Shown piece after piece: positions 17,255 to 26,374 of a DNA stretch of 64,000 bases; positions within the stretch are counted from its first letter, which is position 1, and each line of letters starts with the position of its first letter. The DNA is from Parasphingorhabdus marina DSM 22363 (GTDB lineage Bacteria; Pseudomonadota; Alphaproteobacteria; Sphingomonadales; Sphingomonadaceae). The translations under genes and the position numbers were made by a program. The notes beneath the pieces are model-generated. The model was not told the origin of the DNA, made no database searches, and was given only the letters and a program-made list of their open reading frames with translations. The stretch is taken from positions 744,001 through 808,000 of the forward strand of contig NZ_FSQW01000002.1 of NCBI RefSeq assembly GCF_900128895.1. The letters are read 5' to 3'.

Positions 17255-20200
17255 TCAGAAGCGCATCGACATGTTCACCACGGCCCGGTCATCGCGGTAG
17301 ACCTGCTGACCCATGCGGGTTTCCACCGCCGCACCGATGCGCATGACACCGTTTGTCAGGCTGAATCCGCCCTTGATTTCACCATAGGATGCATCCTGCA
17401 AACCAATCGGCAAGGCAAAAGGCACATTCTCTGCATCCAGAAAACGAACCAGGAAGCTCGTGTCGTTCCCGGACAGACGGTTGACATAGTCCAGCTTCAT
17501 TTCCGGCTGGAACGCCCAGGATGATGCAAAGCTCACCTGAGAGGAACCGGACAACTTCAGTCCGACCCGGGCGTCCACACCCGCCCGGCTGATTTCATCA
17601 ACCGCCATGGCAAGGCTGCTACCGCTGCTGCGGAAACCGTCCACATTATAGGAAGAATAGCCAATGGCAGCTCGCGGTGTCAGCATCATGCCATCCACCT
17701 CGACATTATAGCCCGCTTCGATTTCTCCGGCAAATCCCAGGGAATTTGTGTTGAGATTGCCGACCGAAGCGACACCGGTTGCCCGACTGGAAGAGTCGAT
17801 GCGCGAATGTGTCACATTCGCCTGACCACCGACATAGAAATTGCCGCCGAGCAGATAGTTGCCATAAACCGATGCCTGGTTGGTTTCGACACTGGCAAGG
17901 GTACCGCTGACTTCCTGCGTACCCCGGGCATAGCCGAATGCAGTTCCGAGCGTTGCGCTATTGTCGAGCGCATATTCCAGACCCATGGCAATATGCCAGC
18001 TGCCCTGGTTTGCACCGCTGCCCGGATCAGAAAACGCGAGCGTGCTTCTGTCATAGCCGGATGACATGAAACCGGACATGTTTTCCGGCAACCGCACCGC
18101 ATTCCAGTCGGATGACTGATATTTGGCCGCAAAGCTGATTTGCGCTGCGGCTGTTTCATTCAGCCCGCCATTGCCTCCAATCGTCCTCGACGAACCAATG
18201 ATCTGGAATTTCCCAGCTCCGGAACGGCTGGTTCCCATGACCGACAGCCGATCCGCAACGAGCGAACGCATGGCTGCGCTTTGCTGTTGATCAAGCGTGG
18301 TGGTCCGTCCGGCCTGAGCTGCCGAAAGGCTCTGGAACGTCGCATTGAGCTCCGCCACTTCCATCACATCAATCAAACCGTAAACATCGGCCAGATCGTT
18401 GTAGGAACTGGTCCGGGTCAAATCCAGAGCCGAACCGAATGCCAGCGAGAAGGGATTGCGCACCCCATTTTGGCTGAAGAAATCCGAGAACCGGATCGCC
18501 CGCATCCGCGCCGTTACCGTATTGGTGCCATATTCCAGTTCCGGATAAAGCACACCGATGCGGCCGACGACGTTGTCGAACACATTCTGCACACCGCCTT
18601 CTGCGGTGATGATATCGAACCTCTGTCCGAAGCGTGCGCCTCTGCGGCCAAATTTGTTGATGACCGCCGCGGTGCCGCCGAGCGAGATGATTCCGGGATT
18701 GTCCTCATCTCCGACAACTGCCAGCAAGTCTCCGCCCCGGCGTCCCACATCGAAGTAGGTCAATGCACCCGAAGACAGAATGACATCACCGGCTACGGTG
18801 AGAGTCCCTATGTTACCAAGCCGGCTGCCGGGAGCGATCGCCCCCTGGACAACGGTCAGGAAAGTTGGATCTACTAACCCGTTGCCTGACAGAAGTCCGG
18901 CGCCAAGGAATGCTTCCCCGGTTGTCAGCGAGCCATTTGCCTGAACCCAGCCACCGGTCTGGGTGTAGTCACCCCAGACTTTCAGTGCGCCGCTTTTGCG
19001 GATTTTCAGCGCAGCGAGACCTTCAACGTTCAACCGGTCAATCGTGATGTTGCTGGTCAGACGTGTTGTGCCAATGGCATCAAGCGTCACCTCATAGTAA
19101 CGCGGCCCGGCGCTGCTTCCGGCGGTGACAGCGACATTGTTGGGCACGAAACCGGTGCTGCCAGGGCCGCCTTCCACAAATATGCTGTTCGGATCTCCTT
19201 CCGGCAAGGCAACGCTGCCCGCCGAAAGATCAAGACAATCGTCGAGGAAGCAGACATTGCCGAATTTCGGCGTGTCGCCCGTTACGCCTGGCTCTGCAAA
19301 GCCGGGCAATGCATTTACCAGTTCGCCGTCGACATCAATCACATAGGCTGGATCCATGTCCTGTTCCCAGTGATTGGGGTTTTCCCAGTTGCGATTGCCT
19401 GCCTTGGCCGAAGCGTAAACATAGTTGTTGTTCGCCACAATCGATTCCCAGAACATGAACAGCGGCTGGTAAAAGGATTGCGTCCCGTATGAAGAGAAAG
19501 GCTGGAAGGTGTTCGGATCATTCTCGTCGTTTCCGAAGAACCGCGAGCCACCCGAAAGCACACCGGCAACGACCGGAGTATCATATTTCTCATCCACGAT
19601 CAGCGGCCCGCCAGAGTCGCCACCGGCTGTGGTACCTTCACGTGGCAAGGCCGGGCCGTCAAACAGGTCAAAATCAAACAGACCGTTGTTGGAATCAAAA
19701 ACCTCTTCGCCGGCCGGACTGTCAAAGTCCAGGCTGTAGAGCGATTGCGGCAATCCATAATCGCCGGGTCCGAAGAGAAACTCGTTGCGTTCATTCAATG
19801 AACTGAGCGACGAGAGCACATTTTCGGCAATACGACGACGGAAGTCAATACCGATCGGACCTTCAGACCCGATTCCGCGCGAACCATAACCGTTGATCGT
19901 TACATGCGTTTCTTCTTCCAGCGGAGAGAACAGAAGCGTCCATGTCGGAATGTTGCCAGCATGCGTGTCCAGCGTTGCAATGGCGACATCGGCCTCCAGA
20001 AAACTCAGTGGTACCGAGCGCTCATCATACCAGACATGTTCGACATTGTAGATCGCAAAATCTTCGTCGGTCGCATTCGCCGTGCCGCCATCAAGGCCAA
20101 CCCACCGCCGTATGCCTGGCAGGTTGTCCGCACTGAAACCAAAGCTGATGGCTGTGCCACCCTTGTCAAATCCGTAGCTTTCGGCAGGCTGGTCGTTCAC

Positions 20201-20569
20201 ACAATGCGCGGCAAAAAGCACGGTCCGGGGGTTGATCAACGTACCGGTACACAGGCCAAGGCCAAAGGAATTCTGGTCCGGGCGGGTCGCCATTTGCCCG
20301 ACGCCGGTTATGTCCACCACATTGTCAAGCGCACCTGTCGGCGGCCCTTCATCGGGAGAAAGATCATCCCGGATCACAATCCTGTTACTGTCTTCGACCA
20401 TAATCGGTGCGGATGCCTGGCTTGAAGCTCCGCCTGCTGTCGAGGTGAGAACCGACCCACCAGACGTGTTCGCCGCCACTTGCGCATGAGCCGGAGCGGC
20501 CAGTGCAGCAATGCAGGCGGTTGAAGAAGCACCAAGAAGCAAAAAACGATTAATATGGGCGAACGACAT
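17255..20569 (-). CDS. Trypsin-like serine protease autotransporter
   Basis: A 1104-residue type V secreted protein. The signal peptide spans residues 1-30 (APAHAQ). An S1 peptidase domain follows with a full catalytic triad: H122 in FAAHC, D194 in DVAIATLD and S319 in GDSGGP. A beta-helical stalk region (about 520-660) contains an autotransporter-associated repeat (LSGNGLVDPTFLTVVQGAIAPG). The C-terminal barrel (roughly 820-1104) ends in an aromatic strand, VNMSMRF, as required for Bam insertion. ATG 20569 has a strong GGGGAGGGG four bases upstream; an earlier in-frame codon at 20608 has none. The gene stands alone with its own terminator. The substrate is unknown. It is not a SPATE-type enterobacterial toxin by length or motif. 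Confidence 0.92.
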   Translation of the reverse strand: MSFAHINRFLLLGASSTACIAALAAPAHAQVAANTSGGSVLTSTAGGASSQASAPIMVEDSNRIVIRDDLSPDEGPPTGALDNVVDITGVGQMATRPDQNSFGLGLCTGTLINPRTVLFAAHCVNDQPAESYGFDKGGTAISFGFSADNLPGIRRWVGLDGGTANATDEDFAIYNVEHVWYDERSVPLSFLEADVAIATLDTHAGNIPTWTLLFSPLEEETHVTINGYGSRGIGSEGPIGIDFRRRIAENVLSSLSSLNERNEFLFGPGDYGLPQSLYSLDFDSPAGEEVFDSNNGLFDFDLFDGPALPREGTTAGGDSGGPLIVDEKYDTPVVAGVLSGGSRFFGNDENDPNTFQPFSSYGTQSFYQPLFMFWESIVANNNYVYASAKAGNRNWENPNHWEQDMDPAYVIDVDGELVNALPGFAEPGVTGDTPKFGNVCFLDDCLDLSAGSVALPEGDPNSIFVEGGPGSTGFVPNNVAVTAGSSAGPRYYEVTLDAIGTTRLTSNITIDRLNVEGLAALKIRKSGALKVWGDYTQTGGWVQANGSLTTGEAFLGAGLLSGNGLVDPTFLTVVQGAIAPGSRLGNIGTLTVAGDVILSSGALTYFDVGRRGGDLLAVVGDEDNPGIISLGGTAAVINKFGRRGARFGQRFDIITAEGGVQNVFDNVVGRIGVLYPELEYGTNTVTARMRAIRFSDFFSQNGVRNPFSLAFGSALDLTRTSSYNDLADVYGLIDVMEVAELNATFQSLSAAQAGRTTTLDQQQSAAMRSLVADRLSVMGTSRSGAGKFQIIGSSRTIGGNGGLNETAAAQISFAAKYQSSDWNAVRLPENMSGFMSSGYDRSTLAFSDPGSGANQGSWHIAMGLEYALDNSATLGTAFGYARGTQEVSGTLASVETNQASVYGNYLLGGNFYVGGQANVTHSRIDSSSRATGVASVGNLNTNSLGFAGEIEAGYNVEVDGMMLTPRAAIGYSSYNVDGFRSSGSSLAMAVDEISRAGVDARVGLKLSGSSQVSFASSWAFQPEMKLDYVNRLSGNDTSFLVRFLDAENVPFALPIGLQDASYGEIKGGFSLTNGVMRIGAAVETRMGQQVYRDDRAVVNMSMRF

Positions 20570-20623
20570 TATTCCCCTCCCCGAGGTTAGATTGAATCCA
20601 AATAACACACTTTTACCAAGACT

Positions 20624-20640
20624 TAGAGCGACTCGCTCTA
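20624..20640. promoter_or_regulatory. 17-base palindrome with central GACTC upstream of the autotransporter
   Basis: TAGAGCGA-C-TCGCTCTA is a perfect inverted repeat 55 bases before the autotransporter start. Its centre contains GACTC (20630-20634), a GANTC site of the CcrM methylase; a second GANTC (GAATC) is at 20594-20598. It could be an operator sensitive to methylation. Confidence 0.5.
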
Positions 20641-20769
20641 GTTACACGGGATATCACTTTTCAACGCAAAATTATATCCATCCACAGCAAAAAAATGATC
20701 CAAAATGATTATTTAGGTTCAACCGGGCCTTTTTTTTCCGCTGTCCCAAAGCCCTTGATCGCGCTTTTA

Positions 20770-21717
20770 TCAGACCGCAACAGGCGCGGGAATATGGGCC
20801 TGTGGCGAATAATCACGGACTTCGAAGTCTTTGATTTCATAAGCAAAAACCGATTCCGGTTTGCGCAGCAAGTGAAGGGTGGGCGCACCCGACGGGGTCC
20901 GGGCCAGTTGCTCTTCAACCAGCGCTTCGTGATTAAGATACAAATGGACATCACCGCCATTCCAGATGAGCTCTCCTGGCTCCAGATCGCACTGCTGGGC
21001 CACCATTCGGGTCAACAGGGCGGCGGAAAAGACATTGAAGGGAACGCCGAGCGCGAGATCGCAACTGCGCTGCTGGAGCAGGGCCGACAATTTGCCGTTG
21101 GCCACATAAAACTGATAGGTCTTGTGACAGGGCGGCAAAGCCATCCTGTCCAGTTCGGCCACATTCCATCCGGTAAATATGTGGCGCCGTGACCCGGGAT
21201 TGCTCCGGATGCCCTCCACCAGCAGCGCGATCTGGTTTATGCCTGTCTCCGCCTTGTGATACAGCCCGTTACCGGCGGGTTCATAAACCGGCCAGTCAAC
21301 CCATTGCTTGCCGTATACCGGGCCAAGATCACCCCACTGCTCAGCAAATTCCGGGTCCTCAATGATCTTCTGCTCGAAGCTGTCGCGATCAATATCTTCA
21401 CCGGTCGCCCGCCGGTATTTGTCGAGCGGCCAGTCGGTCCAGATATGGACTTTCTGTTTCACCAGTTCCCGGATATTTGTATCGCCCGTGAGGAACCACA
21501 GCATCTCCCGCGCGGCGGTTTTCCAGTAGACCCGCTTGGTCGTCAGCAACGGGATTGCATTGTCTGACAGATCGAAACGCATGGTCGCACCGAACATCGC
21601 CCGCGTGCCGACACCGGTCCGGTCGACCCGTTCGTCGCCGGCTGACCAGATATGGCGCATAAGATCCAGATATTGCTGCTCATAATGCGACGGGTCGAAT
21701 TGCGGCTGGGGAATCAC
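20770..21717 (-). CDS. thyA: Thymidylate synthase
   Basis: ThyA methylates dUMP to dTMP using 5,10-methylenetetrahydrofolate. Signatures are DRTGVGTRAMFG, LLTTKRVYWK, the catalytic cysteine in LPPCHKTYQF, RSCDLALGVPFN (dUMP binding) and the conserved C-terminal valine. The 315-residue form starting at GTG 21717 has GGAG nine bases upstream. A TTG at 21747 would add ten residues and is the alternative. It contains the roughly 50-residue insertion after HIWTDWPLDKYRRATGEDI seen in long ThyA forms. It is transcribed alone, divergent from tRNA-Pro. Confidence 0.95.
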   Translation of the reverse strand: MIPQPQFDPSHYEQQYLDLMRHIWSAGDERVDRTGVGTRAMFGATMRFDLSDNAIPLLTTKRVYWKTAAREMLWFLTGDTNIRELVKQKVHIWTDWPLDKYRRATGEDIDRDSFEQKIIEDPEFAEQWGDLGPVYGKQWVDWPVYEPAGNGLYHKAETGINQIALLVEGIRSNPGSRRHIFTGWNVAELDRMALPPCHKTYQFYVANGKLSALLQQRSCDLALGVPFNVFSAALLTRMVAQQCDLEPGELIWNGGDVHLYLNHEALVEEQLARTPSGAPTLHLLRKPESVFAYEIKDFEVRDYSPQAHIPAPVAV

Positions 21718-21799
21718 TTGTTCTGTCTCCGGCAGGGTGGACAGCAACGCTATACGCCGCCGGAAAGATGCTCAACCGGTGAGTGCAAATTTCTTGGGC

Positions 21800-21828
21800 T
21801 TGATCAAGGCGGCCGACCCTCCTATGGA
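21800..21828 (+). promoter_or_regulatory. Candidate promoter of tRNA-Pro
   Basis: TTGATC (21800-21805), 17 bases, TATGGA (21823-21828), about 30 bases before the tRNA 5' end. Spacing is ideal and both boxes match moderately. Confidence 0.45.
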
Positions 21829-21857
21829 GCGGGGGAAATGACAGCGCGAGACGCCGT

Positions 21858-21934
21858 CGGGAAGTAGCTCAGCCTGGTAGAGTACTGCCTTCGGGAGGCA
21901 GGGGCCGGAGGTTCGAATCCTCTCTTCCCGACCA
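21858..21934 (+). tRNA. tRNA-Pro (CGG)
   Basis: A full cloverleaf: acceptor CGGGAAG pairs with CTTCCCG, anticodon stem CTGCC/GGCAG has loop TTCGGGA (anticodon CGG), and the T arm is GAGGTTCGAATCCTC. CCA is encoded at 21932-21934. Confidence 0.96.
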
Positions 21935-21963
21935 TTTCCCCCTTCAGAACCGGAAATGAGTCG

Positions 21964-22446
21964 TCAGATCCGGGCCGACAGATCGACACCGGGCGAGCGT
22001 TTGACTTCCTCCATCACCGGAAAGGTCGTTGTCTGGTACACGCCCGGCAGATTGTTGATGCTGTCGGTCAGGATCACCCGATATTCTTCCATGTTCCGGC
22101 AGCGCACTTTCAGCAGATAGTCATAACCGCCGGCCATCATGTGGCAGGACTGGATCGCGTCCATCTTCCGCACGGCGCGATTGAACTGTTCGAGATGCCG
22201 TCGGCTGGTGCCCTCAAGTTTCACCTGAATGAACACCACATAGTTTTTCCGGATCATGCGCATGTTGAGACGGGCATGATAGCCGGTGATGAAACCTTCG
22301 TCTTCCAGCCGACGCAGGCGGATCTGGCAAGGTGTCCGGGACAGGCCGACCTTCTCCGAGAGATCGGCCAGCGAGATTTTGCCGTCGGCCTGGACCGCAT
22401 CAAGAATGCGCCAGTCATGCCGGTCCAATATTCTGTCTTCCGTCAT
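21964..22446 (-). CDS. putR: Lrp/AsnC-family regulator, probable proline-utilisation regulator PutR
   Basis: This 160-residue DNA-binding protein has an N-terminal winged helix (LDRHDWRILDAVQADGKISLADLSEKVGLSRTPCQIRLRRLE, residues 7-50) and a C-terminal RAM ligand domain containing GGYDYLLKVRC. It is divergent from putA with 105 bases between them, the arrangement of PutR, a proline-responsive Lrp-type activator of putA known in alphaproteobacteria. The PutA here lacks its own DNA-binding domain, which supports separate regulation. The assignment to putR is by context. Confidence 0.82.
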   Translation of the reverse strand: MTEDRILDRHDWRILDAVQADGKISLADLSEKVGLSRTPCQIRLRRLEDEGFITGYHARLNMRMIRKNYVVFIQVKLEGTSRRHLEQFNRAVRKMDAIQSCHMMAGGYDYLLKVRCRNMEEYRVILTDSINNLPGVYQTTTFPVMEEVKRSPGVDLSARI

Positions 22447-22551
22447 AGTCCAGTATCATTTTCCTATTCTTCTTCAGATAATTGGTAATATGTCCTGCCA
22501 AAAAGCACAAGTCGGACAGAAACGCCTGAACTGCGCTGATAGCTTGTGGAC

Positions 22552-25500
22552 ATGAACCAGCACCGCAGAATTGATTCGGCCACCCGGGATTTGCGCGACC
22601 AGATCGCCGAATCCACTTTGCGGGATGAAGAAGAGCTGTTTCGTGAATTGTCTGATTATCTCGGCCTCGATGAAGAGCGCTGGCAAGAAATAGCGGTCAG
22701 CAGCCGCGAACTCATCGTCAACTTGCGTGCGGGTCAAGGTCGACCGTTGATTGACCAGTTCCTGACCGAATATGGCTTGTCCAACGACGAAGGTGTTCAG
22801 CTGATGCGGCTGGCAGAAGCCCTGTCGCGGACCAGCGATTCCTGCACCGCTGACGAGCTGATCCGGGACAAGATCGCAGGCAGAAACTGGCTGGCCCATA
22901 CCGGTGCCGGCCGCTCCTTGCCGATGCGCCTGTCCGGGCATGCGCTGAACCTGACTGACAAGTGGCTGGGCTGGTCCGGCAAGCCACTTCCCTTCCCCCT
23001 CCGGCAGATCGGGCAATGCGGCAATGCCCTGATCCGCTTCGGCACCCGCTTCGCGATCCGGGCACTTTCCGGGCAATTTGTTTTTGCCGAGACGCTGGAG
23101 AAAGCGCTGAGCCGGGCCCGCCAATATGGCCGCAAAGGCTATCTGTTCTCGTTTGACATGCTGGGAGAAGCCGCGCGCACGAAAAGTGATGCAGAAGGCT
23201 ATTATGCCGCCTATGTCAGGGCACTAGACAATGTCTGCACCGATGCCCGTTCGGCTGATCCCCGGCATAATCACGGGATATCTGTGAAATTGTCCGCTCT
23301 CCATCCACGCTATGAATTTGCCCAGGCCGAGGACGTCGTTCCGGAAATCGCCGACCTGCTCGTCCCGCTCGCGGTGAAAGCCCGGGCGGCCAATGTCCAG
23401 ATGACCATCGATGCCGAAGAGGCCGAGCGGCTGGATATTTCGATGGACGTACTGTCTTCGCTGATCTCCCGACCGGAGCTGAAAGGCTGGCATGGCCTCG
23501 GCTTCGTTGTTCAGGCCTATCAGCGCCGGGCGATGCCTCTGCTCTTCTGGCTATCGGAGCAAGCGGAACGTCTCGGCGCACCGCTTTTCATCCGCCTCGT
23601 GAAGGGCGCCTACTGGGATAGCGAAATCAAGGGTGCGCAGGAAATGGGGCTGGACAGTTACCCCGTATTCACGCGCAAGGAAATGACCGACCTCAGCTAC
23701 CTCGCCTGTGCGAAAAAGCTGCTCGCCCACCCTGACCGGTTTAGCCCGCAATTCGCTACGCATAATGCCCATAGCGTCACCGCCATCCGCGCACTCGCCG
23801 GAGATGACCGCGATCTCGAATTTCAGCGCCTGTTCGGAATGGGTCAGCAACTGCACGACACAATCCTCGCAGAGCCGAACATCATCAGCCGCATCTATGC
23901 GCCGGTCGGAACCCAGAAAGATCTGCTCTCCTATTTGATCCGCCGATTGCTGGAAAATGGTGCCAACAGTTCTTTCGTCAACAAGCTGGCAGATCCCGCT
24001 GTGGATGCATCGCTACTGTCACGTGATCCGGTCAACAGCCTGAACCGGTATAATGATATTCCCAATGCGAATATCCCTCAACCGCGGCAATATCTCCGCA
24101 AGACACGGGAAAGCGCCCGCGGCCGGGATCTGTCCTGTCCGCTGGATCGCCGGAAATTTGCCGACGGTATAGCTGGCGCACGCCAGGTAAAGTTCACTGC
24201 CGTCCCGCTGATCGGCGGACGACGTCATGACGGCACCGCCGAAAATGTGCGAAATCCTGCAGTCCGCAGCGAGGTCGTCGGAGAAGTCCAGGCAGCCTCC
24301 GCGGAAACAGCAGAACTGGCAATCCAGACCGCTGACTCCGCATTTGCATCTTGGTCCGGTCGGCCTGCAGCAGAACGCGCAGACATATTGGACCGCGCAG
24401 CGGGACTGCTGGAGGAGCAAGCCGACATCTTCCATGATCTGGCCATCAGGGAGGCCGGAAAGACCTGGCAAGACGCAATTGACGAAGTCCGCGAAGCGGT
24501 CGATTTCTGCCGCTACTATGCCGCGCAGGTCCGCAGCGAGACGTTTTCGAACCGCCATTCGCTGGGTGTGGTTGTCTGCATCTCTCCGTGGAATTTCCCG
24601 CTGGCCATTTTTCTCGGCCAGGTCGTCGCCGCATTGGCAGCCGGCAACACTGCCGTCGCCAAGCCGGCCGAACAAACGCCTCTGATCGCGGCGCAGGCCG
24701 TGAGACTGCTGCACGAAGCCGGGATCCCCGCCGAAGTCGTCAATTTTGTCCCGGGCAATGGTGCTCTTGTCGGTGAAAGTCTGGTTGCCCACCCGAAAAC
24801 GGCCGGTATTTGTTTCACCGGTTCAACCGCTACAGCCCGGCGGATAGCCGCACGCATGGCCGAAACAGGTCGGGCCACGGCGCCCCTGATTGCCGAGACC
24901 GGGGGCATAAACGCCATGATCGTGGACTCCTCCGCCTTGCTGGAGCAGACAGTGGACGCCGTGATATCCTCTGCCTTTCAGAGCGCGGGTCAACGCTGCT
25001 CGGCGTTGCGCATCCTGTGTGTCCAGGAGGATATTGCCGATGAGATGATCCGTTTGCTGGGCGGGGCAATGGCGGCACTGACCGTCGGTGATCCGGCCAG
25101 TCTCGCCACCGACATCGGCCCGGTCATTGATGCAACTGCGCGGGACAATATTGCCGATCACATCAACCACCTGGAACAATCCGCAAGCAAGATCGGAGAA
25201 GCACCGGCAACATCCCTGCCGGACGGAACCTTTATTGCTCCGGTGGCCTATGAGCTCGACAAATTTGCAGATCTCCAGCGCGAGATCTTCGGTCCGGTCC
25301 TTCACGTCGTGCGCTTCCGGGCAAGTGAGAGAATGCAGGTTATCGAGCAGATCAATGCCAGCGGATATGGTCTGACCATGGGCGTGCAGAGCCGGATCGA
25401 CACGATTTGTCGGGACATGGCGGAACGCGCGCATGTCGGGAACATCTACATCAACCGCAATCAGATCGGGGCGATCGTTGGCGTGCAGCCCTTTGGCGGT

Positions 25501-26265
25501 GCCGGGCTCTCGGGGACCGGTCCGAAGGCCGGCGGGCCGCTCTATCTCAACCGGTTGAGCAAACCACCCGCGAACACAGCACAACCAGCCGTGCTGCCAA
25601 AATTCGGCAAAGCCGGAGCTTCTAAACATGGCGACATCGGCGAGTTGATCGCCCGAGCCAAGACCGCCCAAAAGAATTGGGGCCGCCGGATGCCTGCCAT
25701 GAACATGCCGGATTTGCCGGACAATGTTCCGGACGGTGACTGGCGGAAACTCCTGGATCAGCAAGCCCAGCCCATCAGCCAGTTCATGGCGGCTGAGACC
25801 ATTCTGCCCTCACCTGCCGGTGAAACCAACCAATACCATCTGCGCGGTCGCGGTGTGGTGCTTTCACTGATCAGCGACGCCGAACGGGCCATCCCCGCCT
25901 GGACCCGTTCAATCCTGACAGGAAACGCCGTGGTCCACATTTGTACAAGTGATCACAACCTGGTGGATCAGGGGGAGTTTAGCATTTTCGGCCAACTCTT
26001 TGAGAACCCAGATATCCTTCAGGTTGCCAGCTTGCCGGACCCGAAAGACTTGCGGGATATCTTGCTGAACCAGCCAATTGATGCTGTTCTCCTCGATCAA
26101 GACGATCCGGAAATTCTCGAAATCGGCACGATATTGGCCCAAAGAAAGGGCGCAATCATAGCGATTTTGCACCCGGATGACAGCTGGGATCGTTATGTCC
26201 ATGAGCAGACCGTGACGGACAATATCGCCGCGGCCGGTGGCGATGTAAAATTGCTCAACGCGTAG
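22552..26265 (+). CDS. putA: Bifunctional proline dehydrogenase / glutamate-semialdehyde dehydrogenase PutA
   Basis: PutA oxidises proline to glutamate in two steps, using FAD then NAD, with the intermediate channelled inside the protein. The 1237-residue form has an N-terminal arm and alpha domain, a PRODH barrel with RLVKGAYWDSEIK and YAPVGTQKDLLSYLIRRLLENG, and an aldehyde dehydrogenase domain with FTGSTATARRIA and catalytic C816 in SAGQRCSA. A shorter C-terminal ALDH-like domain follows. It has no ribbon-helix-helix DNA-binding domain, unlike E. coli PutA (about 1320 residues). ATG 22552 is preferred; GTG 22546 adds two residues. No strong Shine-Dalgarno is visible. Confidence 0.95.
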   Translation: MNQHRRIDSATRDLRDQIAESTLRDEEELFRELSDYLGLDEERWQEIAVSSRELIVNLRAGQGRPLIDQFLTEYGLSNDEGVQLMRLAEALSRTSDSCTADELIRDKIAGRNWLAHTGAGRSLPMRLSGHALNLTDKWLGWSGKPLPFPLRQIGQCGNALIRFGTRFAIRALSGQFVFAETLEKALSRARQYGRKGYLFSFDMLGEAARTKSDAEGYYAAYVRALDNVCTDARSADPRHNHGISVKLSALHPRYEFAQAEDVVPEIADLLVPLAVKARAANVQMTIDAEEAERLDISMDVLSSLISRPELKGWHGLGFVVQAYQRRAMPLLFWLSEQAERLGAPLFIRLVKGAYWDSEIKGAQEMGLDSYPVFTRKEMTDLSYLACAKKLLAHPDRFSPQFATHNAHSVTAIRALAGDDRDLEFQRLFGMGQQLHDTILAEPNIISRIYAPVGTQKDLLSYLIRRLLENGANSSFVNKLADPAVDASLLSRDPVNSLNRYNDIPNANIPQPRQYLRKTRESARGRDLSCPLDRRKFADGIAGARQVKFTAVPLIGGRRHDGTAENVRNPAVRSEVVGEVQAASAETAELAIQTADSAFASWSGRPAAERADILDRAAGLLEEQADIFHDLAIREAGKTWQDAIDEVREAVDFCRYYAAQVRSETFSNRHSLGVVVCISPWNFPLAIFLGQVVAALAAGNTAVAKPAEQTPLIAAQAVRLLHEAGIPAEVVNFVPGNGALVGESLVAHPKTAGICFTGSTATARRIAARMAETGRATAPLIAETGGINAMIVDSSALLEQTVDAVISSAFQSAGQRCSALRILCVQEDIADEMIRLLGGAMAALTVGDPASLATDIGPVIDATARDNIADHINHLEQSASKIGEAPATSLPDGTFIAPVAYELDKFADLQREIFGPVLHVVRFRASERMQVIEQINASGYGLTMGVQSRIDTICRDMAERAHVGNIYINRNQIGAIVGVQPFGGAGLSGTGPKAGGPLYLNRLSKPPANTAQPAVLPKFGKAGASKHGDIGELIARAKTAQKNWGRRMPAMNMPDLPDNVPDGDWRKLLDQQAQPISQFMAAETILPSPAGETNQYHLRGRGVVLSLISDAERAIPAWTRSILTGNAVVHICTSDHNLVDQGEFSIFGQLFENPDILQVASLPDPKDLRDILLNQPIDAVLLDQDDPEILEIGTILAQRKGAIIAILHPDDSWDRYVHEQTVTDNIAAAGGDVKLLNA

Positions 26266-26374
26266 CACTGCGATCCGGCAGGAACAGCTTCAGGCGGACC
26301 GGGCACAAAACCGGCATTTTTAGCACCAAACTGATGTTAACCTTATTTTGATTATCGGCAGCTAATGCCAACCT

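Noticed and set aside
15852-17300. A 482-codon forward open frame opposite bkdA1
   Set aside because: It is a shadow of the E1alpha gene; no domain or start signal supports it.
26266-26374. Intrinsic terminator after putA
   Set aside because: CCGG/CCGG with a short T run gives only a four-pair stem, too weak to call.
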